From positions 1-9,184 of the forward strand of contig NCCR01000324.1 in NCBI GenBank assembly GCA_002279765.1: DNA of 9,184 bases, written 5' to 3'. Position numbers and translations under genes: made by a program. Below the pieces are notes generated by a model that saw only the letters and a list, made by a program, of their open reading frames with translations, did no database searches and was not told the origin of the DNA. This document shows, piece after piece, positions 1-8,259 of the stretch (positions within the stretch are counted from its first letter, which is position 1; each line of letters opens with the position of its first letter). Source of the stretch: Verrucomicrobia bacterium 12-59-8. GTDB lineage: Bacteria > Verrucomicrobiota > Verrucomicrobiae > Verrucomicrobiales > Verrucomicrobiaceae.

Positions 1-1
1 C

Positions 2-2329
<2,328 letters not shown>

Positions 2330-2351
2330 TCCGTCGCGCCACCAACAATGG

Positions 2352-2399
2352 CGCATTCCTTCGCCATTCTGATTTCGCCCTTCGTCATTTCCTCCTCCC
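2352..2399 (+). repeat. Degenerate heptamer tract in the atpC leader
   Basis: The 70-nt atpD-atpC gap is pyrimidine-rich and has a 7-nt rhythm: units starting at 2359, 2366, 2373 and 2380 each carry TTC at positions 2-4 of the unit, and TTCGYC recurs at 2360, 2374 and 2381. The 12-mer TTCGTCATTTCC (2381-2392) ends 7 nt before the ATG. There is no Shine-Dalgarno sequence. The same 12-mer sits at almost the same place before the gene at 5920. Periodicity is seen by eye; function is unknown. Confidence 0.55.
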
Positions 2400-2816
2400 A
2401 TGCCCCTCAAACTCGAGATCGTCACACCTGAAGCCCGCATCTACTCCGATGAGGTCGATACCGTCGTGCTTCCTGGGTATGAGGGTGAAATGGGCGTCCT
2501 GCCCGCGCACAGCAACCTCGTGACCACCTTGGTCCCCGGAGAGCTGCGCATCACCAAGGGGGGCAAAACGATTGAACTCGCCGTCGGCGAAGGCTTGGTC
2601 GAAGTGACTGGCTCCGTCACCCGCATCCTCACCGATGCAGCCATCGACTCTGAAAAGATCGACGAAGCAGCCGCTGAAGAAGCCATCGCCCGCGCCAAGA
2701 AAGCGCTCATAGATCTCAAGCCCGGCGAGCAACAGGAGGAAATCGCCGCCGCCATGGCTGCCATCCAGCGCGCCACCATCCACCTCAACATCAAACGCAA
2801 GCGCAAGACCGTCTGA
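2400..2816 (+). CDS. atpC: F-type ATP synthase epsilon subunit
   Basis: Epsilon sits at the foot of the F1 central stalk, binds gamma and the c-ring, and in many bacteria restrains ATP hydrolysis through its C-terminal helices. The 138-residue product opens MPLKLEIVTPEARIYSDEVD and contains the conserved LPGYEGEMGVLPAHSNLVTTL (about residues 24-44), which define the N-terminal beta-sandwich (about 1-85). Residues about 90-133 are Ala/Glu/Lys-rich and form the expected helical hairpin, including the family-typical region around EEAIARAKKAL. The length is usual for an epsilon with a full C-terminal domain. It is the last gene of the ATP synthase operon, followed after 38 nt by a strong terminator. 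The start follows a pyrimidine-rich leader with no Shine-Dalgarno sequence. Confidence 0.96.
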   Translation: MPLKLEIVTPEARIYSDEVDTVVLPGYEGEMGVLPAHSNLVTTLVPGELRITKGGKTIELAVGEGLVEVTGSVTRILTDAAIDSEKIDEAAAEEAIARAKKALIDLKPGEQQEEIAAAMAAIQRATIHLNIKRKRKTV

Positions 2817-2854
2817 GTTTAGACACCTAGATTTGCTCCACACCGGAGACCAGC

Positions 2855-2888
2855 AGACCATGAGACTTCAATCTCATGGTCTTTTTTT
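2855..2888 (+). terminator. Rho-independent terminator of the ATP synthase operon
   Basis: A perfect 10-bp inverted repeat, GACCATGAGA (2856-2865) and TCTCATGGTC (2872-2881), with a 6-nt loop CTTCAA, is followed at once by seven T residues (2882-2888). An A:T pair can extend the stem by one. It lies 38 nt past the atpC stop and points the same way, so it ends the atp transcript. The reverse strand lacks a T tract after the stem, so it is one-directional. Confidence 0.93.
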
Positions 2889-2910
2889 GGACTGCATTCG
2901 TGCGCAAAGA

Positions 2911-2936
2911 GGCGTGACCGTAGCCATCGTCACGCC
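2911..2936. repeat. 8-bp perfect inverted repeat between atpC and the convergent lipoprotein gene
   Basis: GGCGTGAC (2911-2918) and GTCACGCC (2929-2936) are perfect complements around a 10-nt loop. It lies about 100 nt beyond the stop of the minus-strand gene and could stop or stabilise that transcript, but no T tract follows on either strand. The rest of 2889-3037 shows nothing I can assign. Confidence 0.4.
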
Positions 2937-3037
2937 ACGAGACATTCGAAAACGCCAGCTATTCGTAGCTGCACTTCCAAGGCACTTCGCATCACCACCT
3001 AAAGAACAACAGGCCTCAGCCGCCCTCATCTAGCGAG

Positions 3038-3580
3038 CTACCGTCCGATTGAGAATGAATCCACGATACGCTGCACCGCAGGTCCCTTCGTTACCGGCAT
3101 GCCATAATAGGCAAACAGCAGGCCGATCATTTGCCCTTGGTTGATGAACGTGTAGTTCAGCAGTGACTGATTCGTGCCCGGCTTCTGCATCTCGTAGCGC
3201 ATCGCCTCACGTCCGCCCACCGTCACCCTCTGCGGTTTACTGAACTTGGTGAAGCCCTTCTGGCTCCAGGCACGCTGAAAATCCTTGGTGAATGCAGGAT
3301 CTGTCACCCTTGCATGGCTCGTGTCAGGCGCAGCGATCAGCGCAAACACCATTCCACCGGGTTGCTCGCCATTGTCGTGCGCCGCGCCCATCAGCCGGCC
3401 ACCACCCTTTGTTTTTGGCATCGTCTTCCAGCCGTCCGGCAGGAAGAACGAGATGTGCTGGCTGGGAAAGGAGATCGTCTCACCGCCCGCCACCGGCTGG
3501 CGTTGTGGCTTTGATGCCGTGGTGCAGCTCATCAATGTCAGGGCGCTCGTGAGCAGGAGAATCAAGGAAACGTTCTTCAT
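3038..3580 (-). CDS. Putative lipoprotein, possible PsbP/Mog1-type fold
   Basis: The 180-residue product begins MKNVSLILLLTSALTLMSCT: a short charged start, a hydrophobic core and a lipobox-like LMSC with Cys19, so it is probably exported and lipid-anchored. The frame stays open far upstream, but this ATG is the only one followed by a signal peptide. The mature part has ISFFLPDGWKTMP near its start, VTVGGREAMRYEM in the middle, an FINQGQMIGLLFAYYG strand pair, and a terminal IVDSFSI. This order (hydrophobic strand plus P-GW, G-x-x-A-x-R-Y, then a final IVxSF) recalls the PsbP/Mog1/DUF1795-like fold of small secreted proteins, but I cannot confirm it. Function is unknown. It is convergent with atpC and divergent from the SPFH gene at 3803, separated by 222 nt that may hold promoters for both. 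Confidence 0.75.
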   Translation of the reverse strand: MKNVSLILLLTSALTLMSCTTASKPQRQPVAGGETISFPSQHISFFLPDGWKTMPKTKGGGRLMGAAHDNGEQPGGMVFALIAAPDTSHARVTDPAFTKDFQRAWSQKGFTKFSKPQRVTVGGREAMRYEMQKPGTNQSLLNYTFINQGQMIGLLFAYYGMPVTKGPAVQRIVDSFSIGR

Positions 3581-3604
3581 GGTAGGAGCCCGCAGTTGCC
3601 GCGT

Positions 3605-3618
3605 ACCCCGCTCGGGGT
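3605..3618. other. Small GC hairpin in the leader of the lipoprotein gene
   Basis: ACCCCG (3605-3610), CT, CGGGGT (3613-3618) is a perfect 6-bp inverted repeat with a 2-nt loop, 25 nt upstream of the minus-strand ATG. In RNA the tight loop would force one or two pairs open. It could be an operator or a leader structure; no function is shown. Confidence 0.3.
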
Positions 3619-3661
3619 CAAGCAGCAAAGTTAACAGCCGCATCCCACAAAATTTTCCATA

Positions 3662-3682
3662 TTCAGTTTTCAGTTCCCAGTT
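3662..3682 (-). repeat. Heptamer tract in the divergent intergenic region (3 units)
   Basis: Three 7-nt units begin at 3662, 3669 and 3676 on the + strand: TTCAGTT, TTCAGTT and CCCAGTT. On the minus strand they read AACTGAA, AACTGAA, AACTGGG, sharing the AACT core and the 7-nt step of the atpD leader tract. Distance is about 80 nt to the lipoprotein ATG and about 120 nt to the SPFH ATG. The repeat is seen directly; its role is unknown. Confidence 0.65.
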
Positions 3683-3775
3683 TGCCCTCCTCCTCGCAAT
3701 AGCCACACGCCCTCCCGCCCCTTGAATTCCAACCCCCTGCTCCGTTTGTAGTTGGCATATCCGGCATTCCCCCAG

Positions 3776-3796
3776 ACTCTCCACCTGCAACCTATC
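3776..3796 (+). repeat. Degenerate heptamer tract before the first SPFH gene
   Basis: Units of 7 nt start at 3776, 3783 and 3790, with the shape ANCTNNN (ACTCTCC, ACCTGCA, ACCTATC), and a pyrimidine run leads straight into the ATG at 3803. CTGCAACCT (3785-3793) is repeated before the gene at 7276. There is no Shine-Dalgarno sequence. This is a weak case alone, stronger beside the other leaders. Confidence 0.4.
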
Positions 3797-3802
3797 TCTC
3801 CT

Positions 3803-4792
3803 ATGTCCACTGCCTTTGGCTGTTTTATTGGATTCCTTGTCTGGTTTCTCATGCGTTACCTGATCGCCGGGTTTTATACGGTGAATCAAAACGAACGAGC
3901 AGTAAAAACCAGCTTCGGCCGTGCTCAACGCGTTGGCGATCTCCGCACGATCAATGACCCCGTCTCCGAGCACCTCACCTCCGAGCAGAAACTGCGCTAC
4001 GACTACCCGCAGGTGCACGTCATCCAGCCGGGCGGCCCCTATTTCAAATGGCCCTGGGAGACGGTGTACAAGGTGGACATCGCCACCAGCACCGTGAACA
4101 TGGCCTGGGATCCCGATGATCCCACCGCCAACAACTCCGGCAGCATCCTCGATGCCGTCACCAAGGACCAGCTCAATGTCGGGCTCAACGGTCAGATCCG
4201 TTTTCGCGTTTCGGAGCGCAATCTCTATGCCTTCGTCTTCGGCGTGAAGAACGCGTATGCCCATGTCATGGGTTACTTCGTCAGCGTGCTGCGCGAGCGC
4301 ATCGCCACCTTTGAGGCACCGCATGATCCCGTAGCCAATCCTGAGCAATCCGGCGCGGCCTCCACCATCGGCATCTCGATCAATGACATCCGCAAAAATA
4401 TGCGAGACCTCAACGAGCACATGGACCGCGAATGCCTGAGTTCCTCCGCACGCTACGGCATCGTCCTGGATGCCTCCCTGATCACCGGCATCGATCCTCC
4501 GCAGGAAGTCGAATCCGCGCTCGCCGCCATCAACACGGCCTACAATCAGGTCTCCTCAGACATTAGCCTCGCCCAGGCCAGCGCCGACCAGAAGATCGTG
4601 CAATCCCAGCGTGCCGTCGAAATCGAAACTCTCAAAGCGCAGGCCGAAGTCGAACCGCTGAAGCGCCTCGCCACACAGCTCCTCGACCTCAAATCACGCG
4701 GCAGCGCTGCCCTGCGCTCCTACGTTCGCAATGTCCGTCTGGCCCTGTTTGACAAAGCCAGCCAGGTCTTTCTCGAAACCCACAAGGACTGA
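3803..4792 (+). CDS. SPFH/Band-7 membrane protein, HflK-like
   Basis: The 329-residue product has one N-terminal membrane segment (about residues 5-24), immediately followed by GFYTVNQNERAVKTSFGR, the typical entry of an SPFH domain of the HflK/stomatin type. The domain runs to about residue 230, with PGGPYFKWPWETVYKVD and the family-like FRVSERNLYAFVFGVKNAYAHVMGYFVSVLRE region split across its middle. After IDPPQEVESALAAINTAY comes an Ala/Gln/Glu-rich coiled coil (about 245-300). SPFH proteins oligomerise into cages or microdomains in the inner membrane and can control membrane proteases. The frame is open back to 3752, but the upstream residues are not hydrophobic or conserved, so 3803 is chosen. 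The second SPFH gene follows after 26 nt. No ftsH is visible, so true HflK function is not assigned. Confidence 0.88.
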   Translation: MSTAFGCFIGFLVWFLMRYLIAGFYTVNQNERAVKTSFGRAQRVGDLRTINDPVSEHLTSEQKLRYDYPQVHVIQPGGPYFKWPWETVYKVDIATSTVNMAWDPDDPTANNSGSILDAVTKDQLNVGLNGQIRFRVSERNLYAFVFGVKNAYAHVMGYFVSVLRERIATFEAPHDPVANPEQSGAASTIGISINDIRKNMRDLNEHMDRECLSSSARYGIVLDASLITGIDPPQEVESALAAINTAYNQVSSDISLAQASADQKIVQSQRAVEIETLKAQAEVEPLKRLATQLLDLKSRGSAALRSYVRNVRLALFDKASQVFLETHKD

Positions 4793-4818
4793 ACCAAGAA
4801 CCCAAAACACCTTTTGTT

Positions 4819-5727
4819 ATGGACACTTTCTCCCATTTCCTTCTCGCCGCCGCCATCACCTTCATCGGCTGCAGCATGGCGGTGCCGCTGCTGCTTTATC
4901 TCGCCCGCATTGCCGGACTGTATGCCATTGTGCAGGAGCGCCGCAGCCAGGTGTACATCCTGTTTGGCAAAGTCATCGGCACGCTCGATGAAGCCGGGCT
5001 GCACTTCCTGCCTGCAAAACTCGGACCTGCCGCGTTTCTGGTGAACTGGCTCGGCAAATGCGAGGTGGTCGATCTGCGCCTGGACCAAACCTACCTGCGC
5101 AGCCAGCCGGTGAACTCTGAAGAAGGTGCCCCCATGGGTATCGGCATCTGGTATGAAATGTTTGTGAGTGATCCGGTTTCCTTCCTGTTCAAAAACACCG
5201 ATCCGCGCGGATCGCTCTCCGCCAATGTCAGCAACTCCACCGTACGCTGCCTCAGCAACCTGCCGCTGGCCGACATGCTCGTGAACCGCCACGTCATGAG
5301 CGACACCGTGCGCAGCGAGGTCACACCCAAGTCTCATGAATGGGGCTACAAGCTCGGCAGCGTGTACATTCGCAAGGTCCACTTCCGCGATGCGAAGATG
5401 ATCAAGCAGATCGAAAGCAAAGTCGTCAACCGCCTCCGCCAGGTCACCTCCGCCATCAAGCAGGACGGTGTCAATCAGGTCAGCGTCATCACCAGCACCG
5501 CCGAGAAAACTGCCGCCGTCGAACTCGCCAAAGCCGCCGCCGTGCGCCCTCAGATCGTCGGCGACGCCCTGCGAGACATCTCCACCGATCCCGACGTCGC
5601 CCAGGCCGTCTTCGACGTTCTCGAAGCCCAAAAAATCATCAACGGCAAAGCCACCGTCACCCTCATGCCCGCCTCCTCCAGCGGCCTCCTCACCAATCTG
5701 CTTGCTGCGCAGCCGCCAACGGCGTGA
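4819..5727 (+). CDS. SPFH/Band-7 membrane protein, HflC-like partner
   Basis: The 302-residue product starts with a long hydrophobic stretch (about residues 6-36), then YAIVQERRSQVYILFGKVIG, the SPFH entry seen in HflC/stomatin-type proteins, and DEAGLHFLPAKLGPAAFLVNWLG. The middle has VVDLRLDQTYLRSQPVNSEE and SDPVSFLFKNTDPRGSL, and WGYKLGSVYIRKVHFRDAKM marks the end of the domain. A coiled-coil region (about 190-245) precedes a Pro/Ser-rich tail without strong features. It probably hetero-oligomerises with the preceding protein in the inner membrane, as HflK and HflC do; this is inferred from tandem order and shared fold. A weak AT stem-loop (CAAAA 4803-4807 with TTTTG 4812-4816) sits just before its ATG in place of a Shine-Dalgarno sequence. 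The two are almost certainly one transcript. Confidence 0.87.
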   Translation: MDTFSHFLLAAAITFIGCSMAVPLLLYLARIAGLYAIVQERRSQVYILFGKVIGTLDEAGLHFLPAKLGPAAFLVNWLGKCEVVDLRLDQTYLRSQPVNSEEGAPMGIGIWYEMFVSDPVSFLFKNTDPRGSLSANVSNSTVRCLSNLPLADMLVNRHVMSDTVRSEVTPKSHEWGYKLGSVYIRKVHFRDAKMIKQIESKVVNRLRQVTSAIKQDGVNQVSVITSTAEKTAAVELAKAAAVRPQIVGDALRDISTDPDVAQAVFDVLEAQKIINGKATVTLMPASSSGLLTNLLAAQPPTA

Positions 5728-5877
5728 GGGCGGCGGACCGCAGAAGATATAGAGTGCGCTGCTTTTGGTTAGACACTCAATGCAGAATGCCAGGGGAACT
5801 CCACATCCCCGCCATTTCCGTCGCTTGCATTCCCCCCATGCCTGCTACACTCGACCTCCCCGTTTTTTTCGGGCTTG

Positions 5878-5919
5878 ATTCGTCATTCCTCTTTCTAATT
5901 TCGTCATTTCCCACCCCTC
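5878..5919 (+). repeat. Six-unit degenerate heptamer tract in the leader of the dehydrogenase gene
   Basis: From 5878 the sequence divides into six 7-nt units ending exactly at the ATG of 5920. Four of them (5878, 5885, 5892, 5899) carry TTC at positions 2-4, and ATTCGTC and TTTCGTC recur 21 nt apart. The 12-mer TTCGTCATTTCC (5900-5911) matches 2381-2392. The rest of the 192-nt gap after 5727 holds no gene I can support; it includes a short CCCG-T7-CGGG motif at 5859-5873. Confidence 0.6.
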
Positions 5920-7080
5920 ATGTCCCACAGAGTCCTCATCATCGGAGCCGGCGGCGTTGGCCGCGTTGTCGTTCATAAATGCGCCCAGCTTCCCGACGTG
6001 TTCGGCGAGATCATGCTGCGCCCGATTCAAACCGCCGCCGTGGATGCGGACAACGTACCGGAGCTGGTCAAGCTGCTAAAAAGCTACAAGCCCGAAGTCG
6101 TCATCAATGTCGCGCTGCCCTATCAGGATCTTACGATCATGGACGCCTGCCTCGAAGCCGGGGTGCATTACATCGACACAGCCAACTACGAACCACGTGA
6201 CGTGGCCAAGTTTGAGTACCACTGGCAGTGGGCCTACCAGGACAAGTTCAAGAAAGCCGGCCTCACCGCCCTCCTCGGCTGCGGCTTTGATCCGGGCGTG
6301 ACCAATGTGTACACCGCCTACGCGATGAAGCACCACTTCTCGAAGATCGACACCCTCGACATCCTCGACTGCAATGCAGGCGACCACGGCAAGGCCTTCG
6401 CCACGAACTTCAATCCCGAGATCAACCTCCGCGAAGTCACCGCCAACGGCCGCTACTGGCAGGATGGCAAGTGGGTGGAGACCAAGCCCCTCGAAATCAA
6501 GCGCAGCTTCCCCTTCCCGGCTGGCATCGGCGCGAAGAACATCTACTGCCTCTACCACGAGGAGCTGGAGTCGCTCACCAAGCACTTCGACATTGGCCGT
6601 GCGCGCTTCTGGATGACCTTTGGCGATGCCTACATCAAGCACATGGAAGTGCTGGTGAACGTGGGAATGACCGGCATCCATCCCGTGAAGCACAAGGGCA
6701 TGGACATCATCCCCATCGAATTCCTCAAGACCCTGCTGCCTGAGCCCGGCACGCTCGGAGCCGACACCAAGGGCAAGACCTGCATCGGCAACTGGATCGA
6801 AGGCACCGGCAAGGACGGCAATCCGCTGCGCTACTACGTCTACAACATCTGCGACCATCAGGAGTGCTACGCTGAAACCAACTCCCAGGGCGTCAGCTAC
6901 ACCACCGGCGTCCCTGCCATGATCGCCGCGCGTCAGCTTCTGACCAATCCCAGCGAGTACCGCCAGCCCGGCGTCTGGAACGTCGAGCAGCTCAATCCCG
7001 ATCCCTTCATGGCCGATCTGAACGCTTACGGCCTGCCCTGGCTGGAGACGTGGCCAACGGAACCGCTGCCAGGAGAATAA
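5920..7080 (+). CDS. Carboxynorspermidine/carboxyspermidine dehydrogenase, with a gap in the NADP-binding domain
   Basis: This saccharopine-dehydrogenase-like enzyme joins putrescine (or diaminopropane) to aspartate semialdehyde with NADPH to give carboxyspermidine or carboxynorspermidine, the first step of a spermidine route that does not need S-adenosylmethionine. The 386-residue product has the Rossmann glycine motif GAGGVG (9-14), VDADNVPELVKLLK (41-54), HYIDTANYEP, CGFDPGVTNVYTAYA (121-135) and NAGDHGKAFATNFNPEINL (152-170), with SYTTGVPA and the tail EQLNPDPF typical of the family. FGEIML (28-33) runs straight into RPIQTAAV (34 onward). Relatives have an ASRT-type cofactor loop and a helix in between, so some 20-30 residues appear to be missing in frame near 6018. 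The decarboxylase partner is not in the window. Family assignment is secure; activity of this version is doubtful. Confidence 0.9.
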   Translation: MSHRVLIIGAGGVGRVVVHKCAQLPDVFGEIMLRPIQTAAVDADNVPELVKLLKSYKPEVVINVALPYQDLTIMDACLEAGVHYIDTANYEPRDVAKFEYHWQWAYQDKFKKAGLTALLGCGFDPGVTNVYTAYAMKHHFSKIDTLDILDCNAGDHGKAFATNFNPEINLREVTANGRYWQDGKWVETKPLEIKRSFPFPAGIGAKNIYCLYHEELESLTKHFDIGRARFWMTFGDAYIKHMEVLVNVGMTGIHPVKHKGMDIIPIEFLKTLLPEPGTLGADTKGKTCIGNWIEGTGKDGNPLRYYVYNICDHQECYAETNSQGVSYTTGVPAMIAARQLLTNPSEYRQPGVWNVEQLNPDPFMADLNAYGLPWLETWPTEPLPGE

Positions 7081-7103
7081 GGGTAGGAAGACAGCCGTTA
7101 AAA

Positions 7104-7121
7104 GATCAAGGCAGTCAAGCA
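7104..7121 (+). repeat. 18-nt intergenic repeat, copy 1
   Basis: GATCAAGGCAGTCAAGCA lies 24 nt after the dehydrogenase stop. It matches 8155-8172 at 16 of 18 positions and is itself two 9-nt half-repeats built on RTCAAGSMR. The remaining part of 7081-7275 has no supportable gene. It also contains a 14-nt palindrome, TGTTTGAACAAACA (7196-7209). Confidence 0.6.
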
Positions 7122-7252
7122 GAGGCAAGGACGTTTAACTTGAGCCTCGAAGATGACGGCTGACCATCTGCGACGGCTTCCGCTTGTCTGCACGCTGTTT
7201 GAACAAACAACTAGCGAAGCACATACCTGACTGCGCTCCGCTCCAGTCCCCG

Positions 7253-7273
7253 ATCTCCCATCTGCAACCTCCC
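7253..7273 (+). repeat. Degenerate heptamer tract before the MYG1-family gene
   Basis: Units at 7253, 7260 and 7267 (ATCTCCC, ATCTGCA, ACCTCCC) follow ANCTNNN in exact 7-nt steps and end 2 nt before the ATG at 7276. CTGCAACCT (7262-7270) is shared with the leader at 3785-3793. No Shine-Dalgarno sequence is present. Confidence 0.45.
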
Positions 7274-7275
7274 CC

Positions 7276-8127
7276 ATGTCTCTGTCCCTCATCCTCACCC
7301 ACCCCGGCGGCTCTCATAAGGACGAACTCCTCGCCTGCAGCCTGCTCGCCGCCGTGCATCGCGTGCCCATCGTCCGGCGCGAACCTACCGCAGAGGACCT
7401 CGCTGATCCCACGATTGCCGTCGTCGATGTCGGAGGCGAGCACGCCCCGGAGCGCAACAACTTCGACCACCATCAATTCCCCGCCGACCATCCCCCCGTC
7501 TGCGCGCTGAGCCTCGTCCTCCAGCATCTCGGCGTCTATGAAGACGCCCGCCAGTTCTGCGACTGGTTGGAGCCCGCCGAATGGTTCGACACCCGTGGCC
7601 CCAACGTCACCGCCAAGTGGCTCGGCGTGGACCGCAACACCATGAACAAGCTCAACTCCCCCATCGACATCACCATCCTGCGCCGCTTCGCCAAAGCCAA
7701 GCGCCTGGAGCCCGGCGAGCCCCTCTGGGAAATCCTCAGCTACATCGGCGCCGATCTCCTCGAATACCTGCGCGAACTCCGCACCCGCCTCAACTACATC
7801 GCCCAGCAGGCGCAGATCTGGACCGTGGACGACCACGAAATCCTCTTCCTCCCCCGCACCGATCCCATGCCCGACGAGCCCTCCGCCGGCATTGATCGTT
7901 ATCTCGCCACCATCGGCAAAGCCACCACCGTCGCCGCCCTCATCTACCCCGACCGCCGCGGCTCCGGCTACGGCCTCTCCCGCCACAACGACAACCCTCT
8001 CTACGACTTCACCCGCATCGAGAAGGAACCCGATGTGCACTTTGCGCACGCGCGTGGCTTTGTGGCTAAGACATCGGCGTCGAAGATTGAAAGAGTGAAG
8101 GAGTTGCTGGGATTGGCGCGGGTGTAG
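7276..8127 (+). CDS. MYG1-family (UPF0160) DHH-like metal-dependent hydrolase
   Basis: MYG1 proteins are metal-dependent phosphoesterases of the DHH type; eukaryotic MYG1 is an RNA 3'-5' exonuclease, while bacterial members are little studied. The 283-residue product shows the family motifs in order: THPGGSHKDELLACSLL (8-24, metal-binding His/Asp), VVDVGG (49-54) and FDHHQ (63-67), the DHH core. It continues with WFDTRGPN (103-110), YIGADLLEYL (156-165) and a C-terminal substrate domain ending with VHFAHARGFVAKTSA. Length is usual for bacterial members, so it looks complete. The substrate is probably a nucleic acid or nucleotide, by inference only. It is preceded by a 195-nt gap and a pyrimidine leader, so it may have its own promoter. 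The last 30 or so codons use more G-ending codons than the strongly C-ending body. Confidence 0.9.
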   Translation: MSLSLILTHPGGSHKDELLACSLLAAVHRVPIVRREPTAEDLADPTIAVVDVGGEHAPERNNFDHHQFPADHPPVCALSLVLQHLGVYEDARQFCDWLEPAEWFDTRGPNVTAKWLGVDRNTMNKLNSPIDITILRRFAKAKRLEPGEPLWEILSYIGADLLEYLRELRTRLNYIAQQAQIWTVDDHEILFLPRTDPMPDEPSAGIDRYLATIGKATTVAALIYPDRRGSGYGLSRHNDNPLYDFTRIEKEPDVHFAHARGFVAKTSASKIERVKELLGLARV

Positions 8128-8154
8128 AGCGCGAAGATTTTCCAAGCAAGCACC

Positions 8155-8172
8155 GGTCAAGGCGGTCAAGCA
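8155..8172 (+). repeat. 18-nt intergenic repeat, copy 2
   Basis: GGTCAAGGCGGTCAAGCA lies 28 nt after the MYG1-family stop and matches 7104-7121 at 16 of 18 positions. It consists of two near-identical 9-nt units (GGTCAAGGC, GGTCAAGCA). Both copies are in the same orientation and at a similar distance after a stop codon. Confidence 0.6.
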
Positions 8173-8205
8173 TCGAGCATTTCCTCTCTTAAAGCTCGCG
8201 TCGCT

Positions 8206-8226
8206 GAGGGCATACTCGGTGCCCTT
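8206..8226. other. Hairpin in the gap before the ATPase gene
   Basis: AGGGCA (8207-8212) pairs with TGCCCT (8220-8225) across a 7-nt loop, plus a G:T pair outside. No T tract follows, so it is a weak terminator at best and might act in the leader of the gene at 8260. The remaining bases of 8128-8259 show no clear promoter. Confidence 0.3.
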
Positions 8227-8259
8227 GCCATTTCCTGTGCGAACGTTTAGTCTCACCTC

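Noticed and set aside
2833..3033. 66-codon frame after atpC
   Set aside because: It runs through the strong terminator hairpin and T tract (2855-2888), has no leader or recognisable protein, and uses codons unlike its neighbours.
3721..3760. Possible sigma-70 promoter (TTGAAT at 3722) before the first SPFH gene
   Set aside because: No acceptable -10 hexamer lies 16-18 nt downstream; TTTGTA is too poor a match to call.
3038..4420. 460-codon version of the minus-strand lipoprotein gene
   Set aside because: The extra N-terminal part is antisense to the SPFH gene and covers the divergent intergenic region; a signal peptide with lipobox starts only at 3580.
5859..5873. CCCG-T7-CGGG as a terminator for the SPFH pair
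   Set aside because: The T run is in the loop, the stem is only 4 bp, and no T tract follows it.
5838..5978. Small frame starting MPATLDLPVFFG before the dehydrogenase
   Set aside because: It runs through the heptamer tract into the dehydrogenase gene in another frame and has no family resemblance.
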